Under the pieces are notes generated by a model. It searched no databases and was not told the origin of the DNA. It saw only the letters and a list, made by a program, of their open reading frames with translations. From contig JADJWI010000008.1 of NCBI GenBank assembly GCA_016716435.1, positions 935,501-999,500 on the forward strand: a DNA stretch of 64,000 nucleotides, given 5' to 3'. A program made the translations under genes and the position numbers. Below are positions 63,100-64,000 of the stretch, piece by piece (position 1 is the first letter of the stretch; each line of letters starts with the position of its first letter). The stretch comes from Acidobacteriota bacterium. GTDB taxonomy: Bacteria > Acidobacteriota > Blastocatellia > Pyrinomonadales > Pyrinomonadaceae.

Positions 63100-64000
63100 T
63101 TATTCGTAGCGAAGTGATTCGATCGGGTCGAGCCGGGCGGCTTTCCATGCAGGGAAAAGCCCGAAGACAAGCCCAATGCCGACACTGGCGAAAAAGCCGG
63201 CGATCGGTGCCCAGAGCGGAACATATGACGGGAAGACCGTTTGGATAAGGAGCGAGAGCCCCCATCCGATCGCAAGCCCTAGCAAACCGCCAAACCCGGT
63301 CAACGTCCCCGCCTCGATAAGAAATTGCAGAAGAATATCGCTTTGCTTTGCACCGATTGCCTTTCGGATGCCGATCTCGCGGGTTCTTTCGGTGACGGAG
63401 ACGAGCATGATGTTCATCACGCCAATGCCGCCGATAAGAAGGCCTATGGATGAGATAACTACCATCGCGGCGGCGACTCCGGCAGTGATCGATTGGAACT
63501 GGTCGATAATGCTATCGGCCGTGGCAGTTGAGAAATTGTTCGGCTCACCGAATTTGACGCCCCGGCGAACGCGAAGAAGGTCCTCGACCTGGTCGCGGGC
63601 TTCCTGTATTCGACCGGGCTTTGAGACGACAGTTATGAAAATGTCATCTGCATTCGGCTTGATCCGCTGGGCCGAGCCAAATGGCATATAGATCGTATTG
63701 CTCTGGTCGCTGTTCCCGCCGTCACCGCCGAAAAGCTGCGGCTTTTTGTCGAGTTGGCCGACGATCGTAAATTCTCGACCATTTATCTCGAGCGTTTTGC
63801 CGATCGGTGTTTCAAAGGGGAAAAATGTCTCTTTTACGGTCGAGCCTATAAGGGCGACGTCTTTCTTGAAATCTACCTCGGTCTGGTTGAACCAACGGCC
63901 CTCGACAATGACCTCCGTTTCTGCCCGTTCGATCTCGGGCAAAGTTCCACTGAGCTGAATATTTGAGGTCTGTTTACCGTTACCGGAAACTACTGTGCGA
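63100..64000 (-). CDS. MacB/FtsX-type ABC transporter permease, C-terminal part (cut by window edge)
   Basis: The last 300 residues are present; the frame is open to the window end at 64000, so the N-terminus lies outside. The MacB periplasmic core has EVIVEGRWFNQTEVD, GKTLEINGREFTIVGQLDKK and PNADDIFITVVSKPG; then three spans with GGIGVMNIMLVSVTERTREI, GIRKAIGAKQSDILLQFLIE and the ending ARLDPIESLRYE. Family role: extrusion of substrates, lipoproteins or signals across the membrane. An ATPase partner should be close, beyond the window. Confidence 0.9.
   Translation of the reverse strand, partial: RTVVSGNGKQTSNIQLSGTLPEIERAETEVIVEGRWFNQTEVDFKKDVALIGSTVKETFFPFETPIGKTLEINGREFTIVGQLDKKPQLFGGDGGNSDQSNTIYMPFGSAQRIKPNADDIFITVVSKPGRIQEARDQVEDLLRVRRGVKFGEPNNFSTATADSIIDQFQSITAGVAAAMVVISSIGLLIGGIGVMNIMLVSVTERTREIGIRKAIGAKQSDILLQFLIEAGTLTGFGGLLGLAIGWGLSLLIQTVFPSYVPLWAPIAGFFASVGIGLVFGLFPAWKAARLDPIESLRYE

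Overview
The window looks like a stretch of an acidobacterial chromosome, most probably class Blastocatellia. This is an inference from gene content: VCBS/FG-GAP-like DGDGxAD...VFRP repeats behind a beta-helix, tricorn-like S41 proteases, lineage-typical M1/M28/M16 peptidases and a zinc-ribbon TonB protein. No rRNA, tRNA, CRISPR array, transposase or phage gene was recognised.

Left part (1-35.2 kb): a large minus-strand exopolysaccharide locus runs from about 35.2 kb down to 4.4 kb, with a truncated wecB at the window edge. It holds a full Wzy-type assembly line: initiating sugar transferase (29.5 kb), Wzx flippase (23.3 kb), Wzy/O-antigen ligase (26.3 kb), Wza export protein (28.7 kb), Wzz chain-length protein (33.1 kb), tyrosine autokinase (31 kb) and an ExeA-like ATPase (32.1 kb). 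Around these are several glycosyltransferases, two asparagine-synthase-type amidotransferases, GDP-mannose 6-dehydrogenase, a mannose-6-phosphate isomerase-type cupin and a heparinase II/III-type lyase, which suggests a uronic-acid polymer derived from GDP-mannose. Gene content and order resemble the EPS loci that accompany exosortase (XrtA)/PEP-CTERM systems. No exosortase lies in the window, but the first gene of the locus encodes a 90-residue secreted protein with a PEP-CTERM-like tail whose PEP is replaced by FES. Several genes carry lesions: a +1 frameshift at an A9 run in the kinase, a one-base frameshift in the lyase, a 15-codon relic of a second algD, and a methyltransferase with no normal start codon and a G-rich tail. 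On the plus strand near the left end is a secreted beta-helix protein with six FG-GAP-like repeats.

Middle (35.3-43 kb): a tight minus-strand operon encodes an M16-like protein without its zinc motif, UbiE, DppB- and DppC-like permeases, the three 5-oxoprolinase subunits PxpB, PxpC and PxpA, and an NRAMP-like transporter lacking the metal-binding residues. Together they suggest peptide and pyroglutamate uptake and use.

Right part (43-64 kb): mainly metabolic and proteolytic genes. They are a zinc-ribbon TonB-family protein with a clear promoter and terminator, MtnA, a DoxX-like protein, alpha-glucan phosphorylase, a small group with a YtxJ-like bacilliredoxin and a DUF971 protein, M1 and M28 peptidases, a CtpA-type S41 protease, a tricorn-like protease co-transcribed with DppD/GNAT/DppF (probably the ATPases for the DppBC permeases 19 kb away), a Yip1-like membrane protein and a truncated MacB-type permease.
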